From NCBI GenBank assembly GCA_007119395.1, contig SKPS01000085.1:1-6161 (forward strand): a stretch of DNA of 6,161 bases, written 5' to 3'. Numbering within the stretch: position 1 is the stretch's first letter; every line of letters starts with the position of its first letter. Made by a program: the position numbers and the translations under genes. Shown piece after piece: positions 5,248 to 6,161 of this stretch. Below the pieces are notes generated by a model. That model worked only from the letters and a program-made list of their open reading frames with translations. It was not told the DNA's origin and made no database searches. The DNA is from Lentimicrobiaceae bacterium (lineage in GTDB: Bacteria > Bacteroidota > Bacteroidia > Bacteroidales > SKPS01).

Positions 5248-6161
5248 TCAGAACTTGTTTTTGTTGAGTTTATAGGTGAAGATGCGGGGGTATTTCTTAG
5301 GATTGTGTTCGTTCATCATGTTATACACCATATCAAATACATCTTCGGCGTTGGGATTCGAGAAGTAGTCGCCATCGGTGCTGTAGGCAGCTCTGTGCTC
5401 TTTGGCAGTAAGCGTTCTGGGTTCAGCATCCAGCCAGCGCCACCCCTTCTGCTCCTCCAGTACTTTCTGCATCATAAAGGCGGTGGCTCCTCCCGGTACA
5501 TCTTCGTCAAAGAACAACACCTTGTTGGTTTTCTGTATTGATTTGGCAATGGTGTGGGGAAGGTCGAACGGCAGCAACGACTGCACATCGATCAACTCTG
5601 CACTGATGTTGAAAGCCTTGAGATGCTCCAATGCCTTTTGTGCGATGGCTACACATGAACCGTAGGTTACAATGGTGACATCTGTTCCTTCATGTAACAC
5701 CTCGGGCACCCCGATGGGAATTCTGAACTGTCCGATATTGTTTGGTTTGGGTTCTCTCAATCGGTAACCGTTGAGGGGTTCAATGATGAGTGCCGGATCG
5801 TCGGAGGCGAGCATGGTGTTGTAGAATCCTGCTGCCTGGGTCATGTTGCGCGGTGTGAGCACATAGATCCCCCTCAGGGAGTTGATCACCATACTGAGGG
5901 GTGATCCTGAATGCCAGATCCCCTCAAGTCGATGGCCGCGTGTGCTGATGATCAAAGGTGCCTTTTGCCCCCCTTTGGTGCGGTACCGCAAGGTGGCCAG
6001 GTCGTCGCTGAGTGTTTGTAGAGCGTAGAGCAGGTAGTCGAAGTACTGGATCTCGGCAATGGGTCGCAACCCTCTCATGGCAAGGCCGATCGCCTGCCCC
6101 ACGATGGTCGCCTCACGGATGCCGGTATCGGAAACCCGCAAGGTGCCAAACTTCTCCTGTA
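5248..6161 (-). CDS. Thiamine-diphosphate 2-oxoacid dehydrogenase E1, beta (transketolase-like) part; 5' end outside the window
   Basis: 303 codons plus a stop are visible and the frame stays open to the right edge. The visible start is internal: residues before the TTG at 6141-6139 read QEKFGT in frame and align with the QEKFG segment of E1-beta. The first part is the pyrimidine-binding transketolase domain: DTGIREATI carries the Glu (codon 6114-6112) expected to activate the ThDP aminopyrimidine ring, then EIQYFDYLLYALQ, and GIWHSG with a His (codon 5913-5911) at the place of the conserved active-site His. The second part is the transketolase C-terminal domain: GTDVTIVTYGS, ELIDVQSLLPFD and FFDEDVPGG. 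The product would decarboxylate a 2-oxoacid (pyruvate or branched-chain) and acylate lipoyl-E2. In many Bacteroidota this part is fused behind an E1-alpha domain in one protein of about 650-700 residues, which I suspect here but cannot see. Substrate is not determined. It is convergent with the secreted-protein gene and shares its terminator. Confidence 0.9.
   Translation of the reverse strand, partial: QEKFGTLRVSDTGIREATIVGQAIGLAMRGLRPIAEIQYFDYLLYALQTLSDDLATLRYRTKGGQKAPLIISTRGHRLEGIWHSGSPLSMVINSLRGIYVLTPRNMTQAAGFYNTMLASDDPALIIEPLNGYRLREPKPNNIGQFRIPIGVPEVLHEGTDVTIVTYGSCVAIAQKALEHLKAFNISAELIDVQSLLPFDLPHTIAKSIQKTNKVLFFDEDVPGGATAFMMQKVLEEQKGWRWLDAEPRTLTAKEHRAAYSTDGDYFSNPNAEDVFDMVYNMMNEHNPKKYPRIFTYKLNKNKF

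Noticed and set aside
6139..6141. TTG as the start of the E1 beta protein
   Set aside because: Conserved E1-beta residues (QEKFGT) continue in frame upstream of it, so the true start is outside the window.
1..6161. CRISPR array, insertion sequence, tRNA or rRNA
   Set aside because: No regularly spaced repeats, transposase-like reading frame, terminal inverted repeats or RNA-gene signatures were seen on either strand.

Overview
The window comes from a Bacteroidota genome, probably a free-living or environmental member of the Bacteroidales/Marinilabiliales or Cytophagales type. This rests on a secreted protein with a type IX secretion (T9SS) type A sorting domain, signal-peptide cleavage just before a glutamine, upstream boxes of the TAnnTTTG kind used by the Bacteroidota sigma factor, mostly weak Shine-Dalgarno signals, a DUF151/UVR bifunctional-nuclease-type protein, and an E1 component of the kind seen in this phylum. 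The genus cannot be read from the sequence.

Layout. Positions 1-550 (minus strand, running off the left edge) hold a DUF151 'bifunctional nuclease' family protein with the beginning of a C-terminal UVR motif. A divergent intergenic region (551-826) carries a good Bacteroidota promoter for that gene and a -7 box plus Shine-Dalgarno for the next. Positions 827-3706 (plus) are a complete gcvP, the PLP-dependent P protein of the glycine cleavage system. A 131-bp gap with a promoter-like element leads to a complete plus-strand gene (3838-5151) for a cysteine-free secreted protein of unknown function carrying a T9SS sorting domain. A 32-bp perfect palindrome flanked by A and T runs (5174-5205) is a two-way terminator between this gene and the convergent minus-strand gene (5248 to the right edge), which is the beta/transketolase-C part of a thiamine-diphosphate 2-oxoacid dehydrogenase E1.

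How the genes relate. GcvP and E1 both decarboxylate a substrate and pass the product to a lipoyl group (on H protein and E2 respectively), but they are convergent and separated by the secreted-protein gene, so there is no operon link. Each gene appears to be its own transcription unit.

Overall this looks like ordinary chromosome. No mobile element, CRISPR array, RNA gene or new multi-gene system is visible. The least explained item is the secreted T9SS cargo, whose passenger region I do not recognise and which contains six matches to the Bacteroidota O-glycosylation motif.
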